Shown here piece by piece: positions 33,676 to 43,073 of a DNA stretch of 64,000 nt. The stretch covers positions 56,831-120,830 of the IMG/VR virus record IMGVR_UViG_3300012204_000007, one strand, 5' to 3'. Each line of letters opens with the position of its first letter. Within the stretch, counting starts at the first letter, position 1. The translations under genes and the position numbers were made by a program. The DNA comes from a virus. A model generated the notes under the pieces. That model made no database searches, was not told the origin of the DNA, and saw only the letters and a program-made list of their open reading frames with translations.

Positions 33676-34508
33676 TTACAGCAGCAGGTAAGACATTTAT
33701 AAAAAGATACCTAGCCGGACAGGCTGGCACTATGGTTGGTGCTATGTCCGTTGGTATTGGCGATACCGCCGCGACTCTTAATGACACTCGCATGCAATTT
33801 GAGTTTGCGCGCGTACCTGTTGCTGTTATTGACTATGATTTTGTAAACGACCAGTTGATTTTCAAAGGCACTCTTGATGAAGAGATTGAAGGTAAAATCT
33901 ATGAGGTCGGCATCTGGACGGCAGAAGTAAACTCAGCGGCCGGTAACCAAGAATCTAAATTGCTTACATCCTTTGATTCAGCAACAGAAGACTGGGGCGT
34001 AGAGACATTTGCTTCAACTAATACTCGTATCGGTGTAGACTCTATGCGTCACACGCCAGTCTTGTCTACTACCTCATCCAATATTCTAACAGGAATCACT
34101 TTAGACCTGATTGACTATTCATCATTGGATACTTTCGTACTTGCTTATTATGTGGCGAACTCATTCACAGCCAATATCAAGGTGCGTATTCGCACCGACT
34201 CTAGCAACTACTATGAGTTTACTGTGACCTCTCCTACTACTGGTTACAAGTTCTCCACCTTCACAAAGGGCTCAGCCACCGTAGTTGGTGCCCCATCATG
34301 GGCCAATATCAATGAAATTGAGATTAGAACAACCGCTACCGCAGGCGGTACCGCATCTGTTGATTATGACGGACTACGTATAGAAGATGTAGACTCTGTA
34401 GCACCAGAGTATGGTCTTGTTGCTCATTACATTCCAAGCGTGCCGGTAGTCAAATTGGAAGGAATCGTGCAGGATTTTGAATATGCCCTGCCGGTAACTA
34501 TTAGTTAA
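33672..34508 (+). CDS. Minor tail protein with fibre-type N-domain and carbohydrate-module-like C-domain
   Basis: This 278-residue protein begins with the pattern SVGIGDTAATLNDTRMQFEF ... KIYEVGIW, shared in outline with the gene at 15820. Residues ~100-240 form a beta-sandwich resembling carbohydrate-binding modules (SFDSATEDWGVETF ... VKVRIRTDSSN-like strands ... SVDYDGLRIEDVD). It is likely part of the receptor-binding apparatus. It sits between two genes whose ends look like two halves of one domain. Confidence 0.65.
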   Translation: MITAAGKTFIKRYLAGQAGTMVGAMSVGIGDTAATLNDTRMQFEFARVPVAVIDYDFVNDQLIFKGTLDEEIEGKIYEVGIWTAEVNSAAGNQESKLLTSFDSATEDWGVETFASTNTRIGVDSMRHTPVLSTTSSNILTGITLDLIDYSSLDTFVLAYYVANSFTANIKVRIRTDSSNYYEFTVTSPTTGYKFSTFTKGSATVVGAPSWANINEIEIRTTATAGGTASVDYDGLRIEDVDSVAPEYGLVAHYIPSVPVVKLEGIVQDFEYALPVTIS

Positions 34509-34509
34509 T

Positions 34510-37500
34510 ATGTCAAGATTATCTTTACTAGGTCTAACACCTGGCACTAACTATAAGATACAACTTCGCGCTGTAGAAGGCGACCAAGTTTCTGAGTGGA
34601 GTCGTAGATTTGACCTTGCTACTTCTATAGATGTTACACCACCAGACGTTCCCGCGTGGGCGGTAAGCAACGACTGGGTGGTCAATGGTGACACATTTGT
34701 TGCTACCTGGCAGCCGCTTAACTTCACACTTATTCAGAATAAGGACTTTGACCATTATGAGATTGAGTTTGATGATACTGTTTCACAGACGGTAATCCAC
34801 ACAAATAACATCTCAGAAACATTAGACTTTGAGCATAACCGTCAGTACTTCGGTACCGCTAAAGCCGTAGTGAAGGCTCGTGTTCGTTCTGTGGATGCCG
34901 TTGGAAACGCCTCTGCGTGGAGCGCACAGAAAACTGCTACAAACCCAGCACCGTCGGCGCCAGCCTCTATCACTGTCACGTCGCTTTATGATTCTATAAA
35001 GGTCAACTGGGCGACGGTATCAGATACTGACCTTATTGGATACAAGGTACAGGTATCGACAACCTCGTCATCTTCTGGATTCTCTGACATTTACAACGGT
35101 CCAGATAATATGTTCATTCACGATACTATTATGTTTGTGACTGACCATTGGTTTAGAGTATACGCAGTAGATAAGTTTGGCAGTCTTTCTACCGCCACAA
35201 CGTCTGGTAGCGTGCGCCCAAAGACCTCTTTCGCAATTGATGGGGTTCCGCCTGCAACTCCTGCAACACTTACCGCTACCGGCGGTTTTGATACAACTAA
35301 TCAGCAGTCATATTTTGACTTGTCGTGGTCGAGCGTTGCCGATTCAGACCTAGATGTATATATCATCAGATATGGAACAAACGGTACTAACTGGGAGTAT
35401 GTCACTGTACCTCGTGAGAACACAACATACAGGCTCTCTGTAGACCCATCAAAGAGTTATTATATTGCTGTTACCGCAAGAGACCTCTCTGGCAACCTAC
35501 AGACTACATATCGTAATGCTTCTGTATATCCAGTTACCTCTACTGCTGACACATCTGCGCCATCGCAACCAGCAGCACCGACAGTAGCATCTAATACACT
35601 ACAGGCTCAGATAGTGGTATCTGGAAACAAGCAGGCCGGTGGTGCTATGGAGCCTGATGTTTCATTCTATGAAATATATGCAGGAACTAGCGCCGGGTTC
35701 ACTGCCAATAATGCATCGATGCTCGGACAGATTGCGACAGGTCCAGCGATGGTATCAACATTTGATATTCCAGCATCAGGAGCATCGGGCTCAAACCAAA
35801 CATGGTACTTCAAAATTATTGCTGTTGACCGCGCCGGTAATAAGTCTTCTGCATCACCAGAAGTCACTAGCAGCGTCAACCTAGTAGCCACCACAAACAT
35901 CGGTGACCTTGTTGTTACCAATGCTAAAATCAACGACCTTGCTGTAAACAAGTTGACCGCTGGCTCCGGTATCATTAACAACCTTATTGTCAAGAGCACA
36001 TTGACGCTAGGAGATGCGAGCACAGACGGTATCATTCAGTCATATGACTATGTGGCTGCTACGACTGGATTTAAGTTACAGAAGAACGCGCTAGAAATTA
36101 ACTCTGGAACTATTAGAGCAGCGGCATTGGCACTGCAAATAGGGCACAACTTGATGCCGCCACTATATGCCGACTTTGAGGCTCCTGCTTCCGCATATCC
36201 AGCCAACCTGTCTACCGGTTCGCTGACTACATCTGCTTTTACCAGCGCTCAAGTAAAGTTTAACACTCAGTCTCTACTGATTACTAGCACCGCAGGCGCT
36301 GCACGTACATGGTATTTTGGTTCTAGCAGCACGGATTACAACATTCCATTGCAACCAACTACACGCTACATAATCTCTGGATATCTTTATAATGCTACCG
36401 GTTCGATTGTTAACGGATTCTTTAGTATAAAGCAGCAAGATGCGACAATCATAAATGGTGGTCTTAGTGCATATGCAAATACTGCGGGATGGGTTAGATA
36501 TCAGAATGTAATAACTACAAACTCTGCTGCAACATCTGGCGTTTTGTCATTTACGTTAAACAGCAATGCGACTTTCTATATAGATGGTATACAGATAGAA
36601 GAATCCACGAATGCAACTAACACTACGCCTTCGCCATGGTCGCCACCAGGCTCTACAACTATTAATGGTGCTCTTATTAAAACTGGTGCTATCCAGTCCA
36701 CCGCGCTGGCATTGGATGTTAACGGAGCGACTATCGCCGGTATTCCAGCATGGAAGATTGATACCTTAGGAAACGCTGTATTTGGTGATGCATTAATTCG
36801 CGGTAGACTAATCATGGGTATCACTGGTGACTATGAAAATTCTATCAGCCCAATATATGAGGCAGATGGTACAACCATTAAGGCTTATTACGAAGATAAT
36901 ACAAAATTATCTGGTATTGGCTCTATTCAGTCTTATAATTATTCACCTGGTGCTGCTGGTTGGGCTATTCGTTCAAATGGATTCGCTGAGTTTCTACAAC
37001 TAAAGGCCAATAGTATTTCAGCAGACGCTATCTATGCTGTATCCCCAGACAAATTAACTCCCGGTACGATGACGGCCGACCTCATCATTGGTACTAATAT
37101 TAGGGCAATTGAAAAAGATACGCTGTATATTACATCCAAGGCACGCACATCAAACGTCGCAACCTTGACGTTATCAACATCACATAGCCGATTGGTTGGC
37201 GACCAGATTCAGGTCAAACTAGACCAGACTGTGGCGGTCGATACCACATTCGATACGCCCGGTAGTACATTTGTTTCTATCACTGCGGTTACCGATACCA
37301 CAATCTCATATTCTAATACTGGCTCCAATGTTTCTGTGACAGCGCATGCAGGAGACTCTTATGTGTATGTAGAAGGACGCTCGGTTATAGTGTCACCAGA
37401 GGGAATCACACTATTCAATAATGATGGTGTCGGTAGAGTTGTTGACCTACCAACAGACCCATTATTACCAGCATATTTTGCTGGCGATGTAGATGCTAAC

Positions 37501-39438
37501 TCTCTAACTGTCCGCGATGACTTCTTGCTACAGGGAACTGGAAACGCTCTGGCTGCTGGTGGTATCTTTACTTTGAATGCAAGCATTGTCGCGCCGGTAG
37601 GCACACCAACATTAAGTTTCTCATATGACCAAGCACAGACATGGATGGATAATACTTTCTCCTCATGGAAGTCCGGATTATGGTATGACTCTGGTACATA
37701 TGTTACAACTAACGCATTCTTTGGTGGTCAGGCATTTGGCACGTCGGCGGGCGGTGCATTCCTGTTTAATAAAGCGATGGCAGACGATGCAATTCCTAAT
37801 GGTTACTCGCCCTATGGTCTTGTTAAAATTTCCGGTAAGTTCTTTGTACTCATTAATGACCAAACTGATGGTCTATGGAAGGTACGACGTTATGCCAGCA
37901 CGGGAACAGGCTTTGATACCCTAGAAACCACTCTGTTTACATATGATAGACACACGACCATGGGTTGTACCGCGACCGAATGGAAGATTGATGGATTCAA
38001 TGGTTCTGCTCTAAATGACCCAGTAATTGGTACCGATGGTACCGATATCTATATTGCTAGATGCGCCAAGGGCGGTAAGATTTGGGTAGCAAAGTATAAT
38101 GTTTCTGGTACATATCAGTCAGAAGTAACAACCAATATCACAGACAACCAAAATTTGAAATCATTGAATATTGGCACATTCGACTTTGCTGCCACCAGAT
38201 ATGTTATTTCTACTGAGGGAAATGCAACCAAGGTTGCTAAGAACTATGTTACCAACACTTCCGGCGCGCACCAAACAACAGAAACATGGGGAACGCCAGG
38301 CGACAGAAAGTTGTGGGGAACCTGTTATAATGGTACGCAGTTTGTAACGCTGACTCAGACCAATAGATTGTATTTCCACACAAGTGTTGCAAAGACCGGC
38401 ACGAATGTTTGGTATACAAAGGGTGCTTGGTATGACGGAAATAACAGTAGAACTGTAAACATCAGTGCTGTGTCTGGAAACGGTGTAACCACGACCGTCA
38501 CAACATCTACCGCTCATGGCTATGTTGCTGGCGATATTGTCTATATCGCATCATCGTTAGGTGCTGCACTTAACAGTATCTATCACACAATTGTTACCAC
38601 ACCGTTGACAACCACATTCACAGTTTCATCTAACTATTCTGGTTCTGCTGGTGCTGGTGGTACGGTTACCAATGAATGGGAAACCTCATTATCAAGTTAT
38701 GCGACCACTACGATTACACGTAGAGCCAAGATGACTGTGTCCGCAGGCACACTTCCTGCTGGAACTGGGTCTAACATTCCTGACCGTGCTAGATTCTACT
38801 TCTCTAATACCGCAGGCGGCGCTGGTTCGTATTATAGACAGGATAACACGAACGCCAGCAGCCAACAGACTTTCGCAACAGACCCTACCTTTTCTGGTTC
38901 TACTGGGCCACTAACCGCATTCCCAGCCGGTACGGCAGCCATCTTGCAGTCTAATAATGGAAAGATGAGCATTACTGCTGACGGATATGCACTGTTTGGG
39001 GCAAGTACAGATGTTACTGCATCTGCTGGAAACACACCACCTCTTAGGGTTGGTAATCCAGCAGGTTCACACTTCCGTATTGACGGAGATGAAATTCAAA
39101 GAATGCTAGATGATACCACAGTCGGGCCAATGAGCCTGAATGCAAACGGTGGCGGTATTCGTCTTGGCAGCACTTCTACCATTTTCAGTAAGATAAAAAT
39201 GGGAGTCGCAGATGTAAGTTCTAATGCTTCTAGCATTACCACTACCGCCCACGGACTGGGTGCCGCCCCGGATATCGTTATGATTCAACCAAAGAACGTA
39301 GGTGTGGCGAGGACTGCTCGTTGGGATGTCGCCGCCAGCGATTCAACAAACTTCCAACTTCTATGGAATAAAACTTCTGACGGAACACTACTTGCTTCCG
39401 CAGTGGTCAACTTTGTTTGGATTGCCATCTTGTTCTAA
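34510..39438 (+). CDS. Large tail fibre/receptor-binding protein with fibronectin III repeats
   Basis: This 1,642-residue protein starts mid-domain (LSLLGLTPGTNYKIQLRAVE, strands E-G of a fibronectin III fold). About four complete domains follow to residue ~460 (each beginning like TPPDVPAWAV or PPATPATLTA). Then comes a shaft with DLVVTNAKINDLAVNKLTAG, seen in host-specificity proteins, a jelly-roll near 540-720, and beta-rich regions. The conserved-looking tip (KMGVADVSSNASSITTTAHG) ends in hydrophobic strands. It probably forms the trimeric fibre that chooses the host. It starts 1 base after the previous stop and has a weak ribosome site. Confidence 0.85.
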   Translation: MSRLSLLGLTPGTNYKIQLRAVEGDQVSEWSRRFDLATSIDVTPPDVPAWAVSNDWVVNGDTFVATWQPLNFTLIQNKDFDHYEIEFDDTVSQTVIHTNNISETLDFEHNRQYFGTAKAVVKARVRSVDAVGNASAWSAQKTATNPAPSAPASITVTSLYDSIKVNWATVSDTDLIGYKVQVSTTSSSSGFSDIYNGPDNMFIHDTIMFVTDHWFRVYAVDKFGSLSTATTSGSVRPKTSFAIDGVPPATPATLTATGGFDTTNQQSYFDLSWSSVADSDLDVYIIRYGTNGTNWEYVTVPRENTTYRLSVDPSKSYYIAVTARDLSGNLQTTYRNASVYPVTSTADTSAPSQPAAPTVASNTLQAQIVVSGNKQAGGAMEPDVSFYEIYAGTSAGFTANNASMLGQIATGPAMVSTFDIPASGASGSNQTWYFKIIAVDRAGNKSSASPEVTSSVNLVATTNIGDLVVTNAKINDLAVNKLTAGSGIINNLIVKSTLTLGDASTDGIIQSYDYVAATTGFKLQKNALEINSGTIRAAALALQIGHNLMPPLYADFEAPASAYPANLSTGSLTTSAFTSAQVKFNTQSLLITSTAGAARTWYFGSSSTDYNIPLQPTTRYIISGYLYNATGSIVNGFFSIKQQDATIINGGLSAYANTAGWVRYQNVITTNSAATSGVLSFTLNSNATFYIDGIQIEESTNATNTTPSPWSPPGSTTINGALIKTGAIQSTALALDVNGATIAGIPAWKIDTLGNAVFGDALIRGRLIMGITGDYENSISPIYEADGTTIKAYYEDNTKLSGIGSIQSYNYSPGAAGWAIRSNGFAEFLQLKANSISADAIYAVSPDKLTPGTMTADLIIGTNIRAIEKDTLYITSKARTSNVATLTLSTSHSRLVGDQIQVKLDQTVAVDTTFDTPGSTFVSITAVTDTTISYSNTGSNVSVTAHAGDSYVYVEGRSVIVSPEGITLFNNDGVGRVVDLPTDPLLPAYFAGDVDANSLTVRDDFLLQGTGNALAAGGIFTLNASIVAPVGTPTLSFSYDQAQTWMDNTFSSWKSGLWYDSGTYVTTNAFFGGQAFGTSAGGAFLFNKAMADDAIPNGYSPYGLVKISGKFFVLINDQTDGLWKVRRYASTGTGFDTLETTLFTYDRHTTMGCTATEWKIDGFNGSALNDPVIGTDGTDIYIARCAKGGKIWVAKYNVSGTYQSEVTTNITDNQNLKSLNIGTFDFAATRYVISTEGNATKVAKNYVTNTSGAHQTTETWGTPGDRKLWGTCYNGTQFVTLTQTNRLYFHTSVAKTGTNVWYTKGAWYDGNNSRTVNISAVSGNGVTTTVTTSTAHGYVAGDIVYIASSLGAALNSIYHTIVTTPLTTTFTVSSNYSGSAGAGGTVTNEWETSLSSYATTTITRRAKMTVSAGTLPAGTGSNIPDRARFYFSNTAGGAGSYYRQDNTNASSQQTFATDPTFSGSTGPLTAFPAGTAAILQSNNGKMSITADGYALFGASTDVTASAGNTPPLRVGNPAGSHFRIDGDEIQRMLDDTTVGPMSLNANGGGIRLGSTSTIFSKIKMGVADVSSNASSITTTAHGLGAAPDIVMIQPKNVGVARTARWDVAASDSTNFQLLWNKTSDGTLLASAVVNFVWIAILF

Positions 39439-39441
39439 GAC

Positions 39442-39470
39442 TTGACACGGGCCGGTAGGTCCGTTATAAT
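39442..39470 (+). promoter_or_regulatory. Strong promoter TTGACA-N17-TATAAT with GCCGGTA in the spacer
   Basis: Both hexamers match consensus (39442-39447, 39465-39470). The spacer contains GGCCGGTAGG, the polar heptamer. The same arrangement recurs at 63355-63383. Confidence 0.9.
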
Positions 39471-39494
39471 TACAACAACAAGAAAGAGAACTAT

Positions 39495-39725
39495 ATGTTA
39501 GAACAAGTAGCAGAACAAGTAACTAGAGGACAGAAAGACTCTCTTAAAGTACAAGCACTTACACAGCGTATTGCACAACTAGTTGCACAGTATGAAGAAC
39601 AACTTGCTGAACTGCGCGCAGATGCGACGGTACAAATTTCAATGTTGACCCAAACCACCCAGACGCTGCAAAAAGAACTAGATGCAACGAGGATTACAGA
39701 TGAGCCTCTGGTCGAAGAAGACTAA
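39495..39725 (+). CDS. Small coiled-coil protein
   Basis: This 76-residue protein is nearly all helical with heptad spacing (VQALTQRIAQLVAQYEEQLA, then TLQKELDA) and an acidic end. It is predicted to form a coiled-coil oligomer, perhaps a tail fibre assembly factor, given its place right after the fibre gene. The leader has AGAAAGAGAA before the ATG. Confidence 0.65.
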   Translation: MLEQVAEQVTRGQKDSLKVQALTQRIAQLVAQYEEQLAELRADATVQISMLTQTTQTLQKELDATRITDEPLVEED

Positions 39726-40104
39726 GCCTAATTTACCAACATCGTCTGTAACCTACCCGGTCGGTACTGCTGTCGTTACTGAGAGTAACAGATATTTCAT
39801 AAACAGAGATGGAAAGAAGTATCGAATCCAGTCTAACGCTATCTGGCAGTCGTGGGCGTTCCCGCTGGTAGTTCACACCAGCGAAGTTGCGGTGTCCAAG
39901 TATCCGACAGCGGTAACAAAACTTGCTTTCCGCGACGGCTCTTTGCTAAATAACATTGCAGATGGTAAACTGTATATAGTATCAGATGGTGTGCTAAGAC
40001 ATATCACCAGCCCCTCTCTCTTGGAGAGGCTTGGTAATCCAACCGCGACGTTGGTCTCCGATGCTGAGATTAAAATAATGAAGCAAGGAGAAGAAATCTA
40101 CTAA
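39700..40104 (+). CDS. Hypothetical tail-region protein
   Basis: I choose ATG 39700, 8 bases after GAGG, giving 134 residues; an in-frame ATG at 39682 also exists. The protein is strand-rich with paired segments: VTESNRYFINRDGKKYRI and SDGVLRHITSPSLLERLG. The second resembles small repeats found in cell-surface proteins. It overlaps the coiled-coil gene by 26 bases and shares a base with the next ATG. Confidence 0.6.
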   Translation: MSLWSKKTKPNLPTSSVTYPVGTAVVTESNRYFINRDGKKYRIQSNAIWQSWAFPLVVHTSEVAVSKYPTAVTKLAFRDGSLLNNIADGKLYIVSDGVLRHITSPSLLERLGNPTATLVSDAEIKIMKQGEEIY

Positions 40105-40541
40105 TGACAAATACCGCCTTCAAGGTAATCAGTTGGTCTAAGAACGACCCTGTTACCCTTGGCAAACTGCAAGCACTGGTCAATAATGACAATTACCTGC
40201 GTGACACCATGATGCGCGGTAGATATGGTGCGAACGGTGTCAATAGAGACACTGGTATTCGTATGGCGTCCGGCCTTGCACTTATAACATCTGGTAAGAC
40301 TGCTTGGAAGACAAAGTATGTATCATTTGGTAATTACTTTAGTGATTCTTGCAAACCAATAGTTACTACTGGAATCGTATCTGCATCGCAGAGACAGATT
40401 TTCTGTACTATAGACGGTCCAGGCTCTAAGCCACAGCCAACGCGAGATGGATTCCAAGTCCATGTATTTGTTGAGTCTAAGAACAAAAAGAAGAAGATTA
40501 GTAGAAACTTCTACGTAGCCTGGCACGCCCTAGGATATTAA
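40104..40541 (+). CDS. Small minor tail or fibre protein
   Basis: This 145-residue protein begins with a segment common in phage fibre proteins (KVISWSKNDPVTLGKLQALV, then NNDNYLRD) followed by a beta-rich domain (VTTGIVSASQRQIFCTIDG ... FYVAWHALGY). It may be an adsorption or tip protein. It is the last gene of the tail module. Confidence 0.65.
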   Translation: MTNTAFKVISWSKNDPVTLGKLQALVNNDNYLRDTMMRGRYGANGVNRDTGIRMASGLALITSGKTAWKTKYVSFGNYFSDSCKPIVTTGIVSASQRQIFCTIDGPGSKPQPTRDGFQVHVFVESKNKKKKISRNFYVAWHALGY

Positions 40542-40563
40542 ACCGCAAGGAGGGTGTTTTGTA

Positions 40564-40851
40564 TTGGCAAAGCGCCGGTATAAGGGTAAGTATTACTCAC
40601 CTAAGCGAAGAGCAATCTATGCTCAGGGTGACAAGATTGACCATCTTACCTTATTCAATATGCATAAATGGATATGTAACATCTGTAAAGAGCCAATAAA
40701 TCCTAAATTGAGGTTTCCAAACAACATGGCTGCAACAGTTGAACATGTCCGCCCACTTAAACTTCAAGGAACACACACTTGGGATAATGTGAGGCCAGCC
40801 CATGCAATATGTAATTTTAATAAGGGTGCATCAGAACCAGAGACATGCTAG
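40564..40851 (+). CDS. HNH endonuclease
   Basis: This 95-residue protein has CNICKEPI, then a TVEHVRPLKLQGTHTWDNV core and a HAICNFNKG end: the His, Asn and zinc cysteines of an HNH nuclease. The start is TTG, after AAGGAGGGTG. It may be a homing nuclease or a packaging accessory. It separates the tail module from the lysis-like genes. Confidence 0.8.
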   Translation: MAKRRYKGKYYSPKRRAIYAQGDKIDHLTLFNMHKWICNICKEPINPKLRFPNNMAATVEHVRPLKLQGTHTWDNVRPAHAICNFNKGASEPETC

Positions 40852-40854
40852 AAT
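40849..40854 (+). promoter_or_regulatory. TGC-TAGAAT promoter for a leaderless gene
   Basis: An extended -10 overlaps the TAG stop of the HNH gene and ends 6 bases before the ATG at 40861. No good -35 is seen. Confidence 0.6.
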
Positions 40855-40860
40855 ATTTGT

Positions 40861-41532
40861 ATGGACCAAAGACTTCGGGCAGCCGTTATATCATTTTTGT
40901 CTGTGATACTTATAACATTGACGCCGGTAGGTCTCTTTGCCATCAAAGGTCAATCAACAGACTCTAATCTAGCAGAAGGTATACCAACGGTGACCCTTAC
41001 CCTGCCCAATAATACTGTGACAATCACCGGCCCACCAATTACCATTTCTGGCCCTCCTGTGACAATTACGGCACCGCCCGGACTAGCAACTCGCACAGTA
41101 ACGGTGCGAGTACATCCACACAGACCAAGGAAGACGGTCTATATACATGTTCCAGGTCCAGTCAGGACTGTGTACGTTATTCAGCCAGGGCACACTGTCA
41201 CTGTACGCCCTCATAATACTGTAGTGACGCACATGGTAACCATCACTTCCCATCCAACTAGACAGGCAGGGGATGTTCATGGTACAGTTAGCCCAGCACC
41301 AGAGCCCGAGGTAGTAACTCAGGTCAGGACTAAGACTCAAGTAATTGTTCGAAAGATTCTTCTGAGCGCGTTGGTGAGCATCGTGCTCACCATACTAGGC
41401 ATCCTTGCTCTCTATATTGGATATATATTAGGTCAGAGAGATGCCCAGAAGTATGATAATAGAATTCTTAAGGGTCTTATTAGTAGGGCTCGCGGGGAGC
41501 ATAAGCATTTTAGTGAGGAAGAAATTGAGTGA
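40861..41532 (+). CDS. Two-span membrane protein with Thr/Val/Pro-rich outer region
   Basis: This 223-residue protein has an N-terminal hydrophobic span (~residues 8-28), a ~130-residue region made of alternating Thr/Val and Pro motifs (NTVTITGPPITISGPPVTI, then TVTVRVHPHRP), a second span (~166-190) and a charged tail (KHFSEEEIE). The middle would lie outside the membrane as an extended beta/PP structure that could reach the cell wall. It is two genes upstream of the holin-like genes, so a lysis or spanin-like role is possible but unproven. Confidence 0.65.
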   Translation: MDQRLRAAVISFLSVILITLTPVGLFAIKGQSTDSNLAEGIPTVTLTLPNNTVTITGPPITISGPPVTITAPPGLATRTVTVRVHPHRPRKTVYIHVPGPVRTVYVIQPGHTVTVRPHNTVVTHMVTITSHPTRQAGDVHGTVSPAPEPEVVTQVRTKTQVIVRKILLSALVSIVLTILGILALYIGYILGQRDAQKYDNRILKGLISRARGEHKHFSEEEIE

Positions 41533-42376
41533 AGTATTAAAATGGTCGTTTGTCGGAGACTTACAAATGCCATATCATGATAGGCGCGCGGTAGCGCTGT
41601 TTATGAAGGCTATGAAGTCTTGGAAACCAGACATTATAGATGTGGTTGGTGATATTGATGACCAGTTGGAATATTCAACATTCAGCGATGGCACTACCGA
41701 CGACTTCTTCAATAAGTTGAAGAAGGAAAAGAAGTTGATGATAGAAGAAAGTAATGGCGAGGAACGCGAAGAGACAGATGAAGAGTTTCGCAAGCGCCTC
41801 TCTCCACTTCCCTTCATCACAAAGAACGCACTAGCCGCGCGGTCATTCTATTCAGACATACGCAAGCAGCATTCAAACGCTGAGATTCATGCAAGCCTAG
41901 GCAATCATGACATTCGTATATTTAAGTATATCGATAGAAAAGCCCCAGACTACATAGACCAGATTACACCTAATATGCTATGGGGGCTAGACGACTTAGG
42001 CATAACGTGGAGGCATTATGATGTACCGCCGCTGGAACGTTATGCTGGTATTCATGTGCATCATGGTGCCACGACTACGACCACAGGGCTCGCGGTAAGA
42101 ACTGATATTGAAACATACAATATTAGTCTGGTGCGTGGCCATGACCACAGAGGCGGCGTCGTATATAAATCGTACCCGATGACTAAGAGTAGTCTTGCCG
42201 GTATGGGAACAGGTCACCTATGTGACCCATCTGGATACGGCCTCAAATATGCTATCAACCCTTCATGGGAACAAGGATTCGGTATAGCACATATCGTAGA
42301 CGGCAAGGCGCATCTGAGTTTCATTCCCATGAGGGATTACGTTTGTGTGTTAGACGGAAAGGTGTTTAAAGGATGA
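41525..42376 (+). CDS. Metallophosphoesterase
   Basis: This protein of about 283 residues has all signature blocks of calcineurin-like phosphoesterases: GDLQ near residue 11, GDIDD near 42, GNHD near 126, HVHHG near 177 and GHDHR near 205. These bind two metals and cut phosphate esters; the substrate (nucleotide, DNA end or cell-wall teichoic acid) is unknown. The start is TTG 41525, overlapping the previous stop and preceded by GAGGAAG. It lies beside lysis-type genes, although DNA processing is equally possible. Confidence 0.85.
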   Translation: MSEVLKWSFVGDLQMPYHDRRAVALFMKAMKSWKPDIIDVVGDIDDQLEYSTFSDGTTDDFFNKLKKEKKLMIEESNGEEREETDEEFRKRLSPLPFITKNALAARSFYSDIRKQHSNAEIHASLGNHDIRIFKYIDRKAPDYIDQITPNMLWGLDDLGITWRHYDVPPLERYAGIHVHHGATTTTTGLAVRTDIETYNISLVRGHDHRGGVVYKSYPMTKSSLAGMGTGHLCDPSGYGLKYAINPSWEQGFGIAHIVDGKAHLSFIPMRDYVCVLDGKVFKG

Positions 42377-42519
42377 TTACTTGGAGAGATGTTGCCGCAA
42401 GGAGACCAGAGACAATTCAATTATATGTACAAGAGATGGGTCCGCTACCAGATGGAGAAGTGACCGAAGAATCTTGGAATTTGTTTTGGGAGTGGTTGAC
42501 TGGTGAATCTGAATTATAA
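42373..42519 (+). CDS. 48-residue hypothetical protein
   Basis: This short frame overlaps the stop of the phosphoesterase (ATGA) and encodes an acidic, Trp-rich peptide (ESWNLFWEWLTGESEL). Overlap and codon use suggest it is real. It has no membrane span and no known domain. Confidence 0.6.
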   Translation: MITWRDVAARRPETIQLYVQEMGPLPDGEVTEESWNLFWEWLTGESEL

Positions 42520-42528
42520 TTCTTCATG

Positions 42529-42537
42529 TGCTACAAT
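42529..42537 (+). promoter_or_regulatory. TGC-TACAAT extended -10 promoter before the holin gene
   Basis: TACAAT at 42532-42537 follows TGC. The 5' leader of about 25 bases carries GAAGGAGG, a strong ribosome site for ATG 42567. Confidence 0.55.
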
Positions 42538-42566
42538 GAAAGTAATAAAGTGTGAAGGAGGTTCAC

Positions 42567-42890
42567 ATGACTCTTTATGCAAAGTCCGCAGTTATGGTTT
42601 TGATGACTGTTGTATCTGCTATTGTCGCCGCTCTGACTGACGATAAGGTATCAACCGCAGAGTGGATTAATGTTGCCATCATTGGCTTCGGTGCCGCTCA
42701 GGTATTTACAGCAGCCAACATTCCTGGCGCTAAATACACCAAGTTTAGTTTGGCGCTGCTTACAGCAGCCGCGACCGCGCTGGTATCATTCCTATCTAAT
42801 GGAGTAACTGTTGCAGAGTGGTTGCAGGTAGCAGTAGCAGCAGCCGCAGCGGTTGGTGTTGCAGCCGCCCCAAGAAGCGGCTCTTATTAA
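42567..42890 (+). CDS. Holin
   Basis: This 107-residue protein is mostly hydrophobic, with about three to four spans (near 8-25, 37-52, 59-78 and 86-101). Charged loops carry repeated TDDKVSTAEW and NGVTVAEW segments, as if duplicated. Size, composition and the short polar end (PRSGSY) fit a phage holin that times membrane opening. The endolysin it would release lies 34 kb away. Confidence 0.75.
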   Translation: MTLYAKSAVMVLMTVVSAIVAALTDDKVSTAEWINVAIIGFGAAQVFTAANIPGAKYTKFSLALLTAAATALVSFLSNGVTVAEWLQVAVAAAAAVGVAAAPRSGSY

Positions 42891-42902
42891 GATTGGAAAG
42901 AA

Positions 42903-43073
42903 ATGATTGTTTGTTCGAAATGTGGCGGTAAGGTTTTTGTAGACATGACATTTACTGATAATGTCAACTATGAAGCCTTCTGCCTCTGCTGTGGAAAGCG
43001 GACCTTTGTTGGACCAAGCCATCCGCTTTTCACAACATTTAAAAATTATGTAAAGTCAGTATTAGTATCATGA
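42903..43073 (+). CDS. 56-residue zinc-ribbon protein
   Basis: This short frame has CSKC at residues 4-7 and CLCC at ~28-31, a compact zinc ribbon. GGAAAG precedes the ATG, and the TGA overlaps the next ATG. It may assist the DNA-binding protein that follows; function unknown. Confidence 0.7.
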   Translation: MIVCSKCGGKVFVDMTFTDNVNYEAFCLCCGKRTFVGPSHPLFTTFKNYVKSVLVS

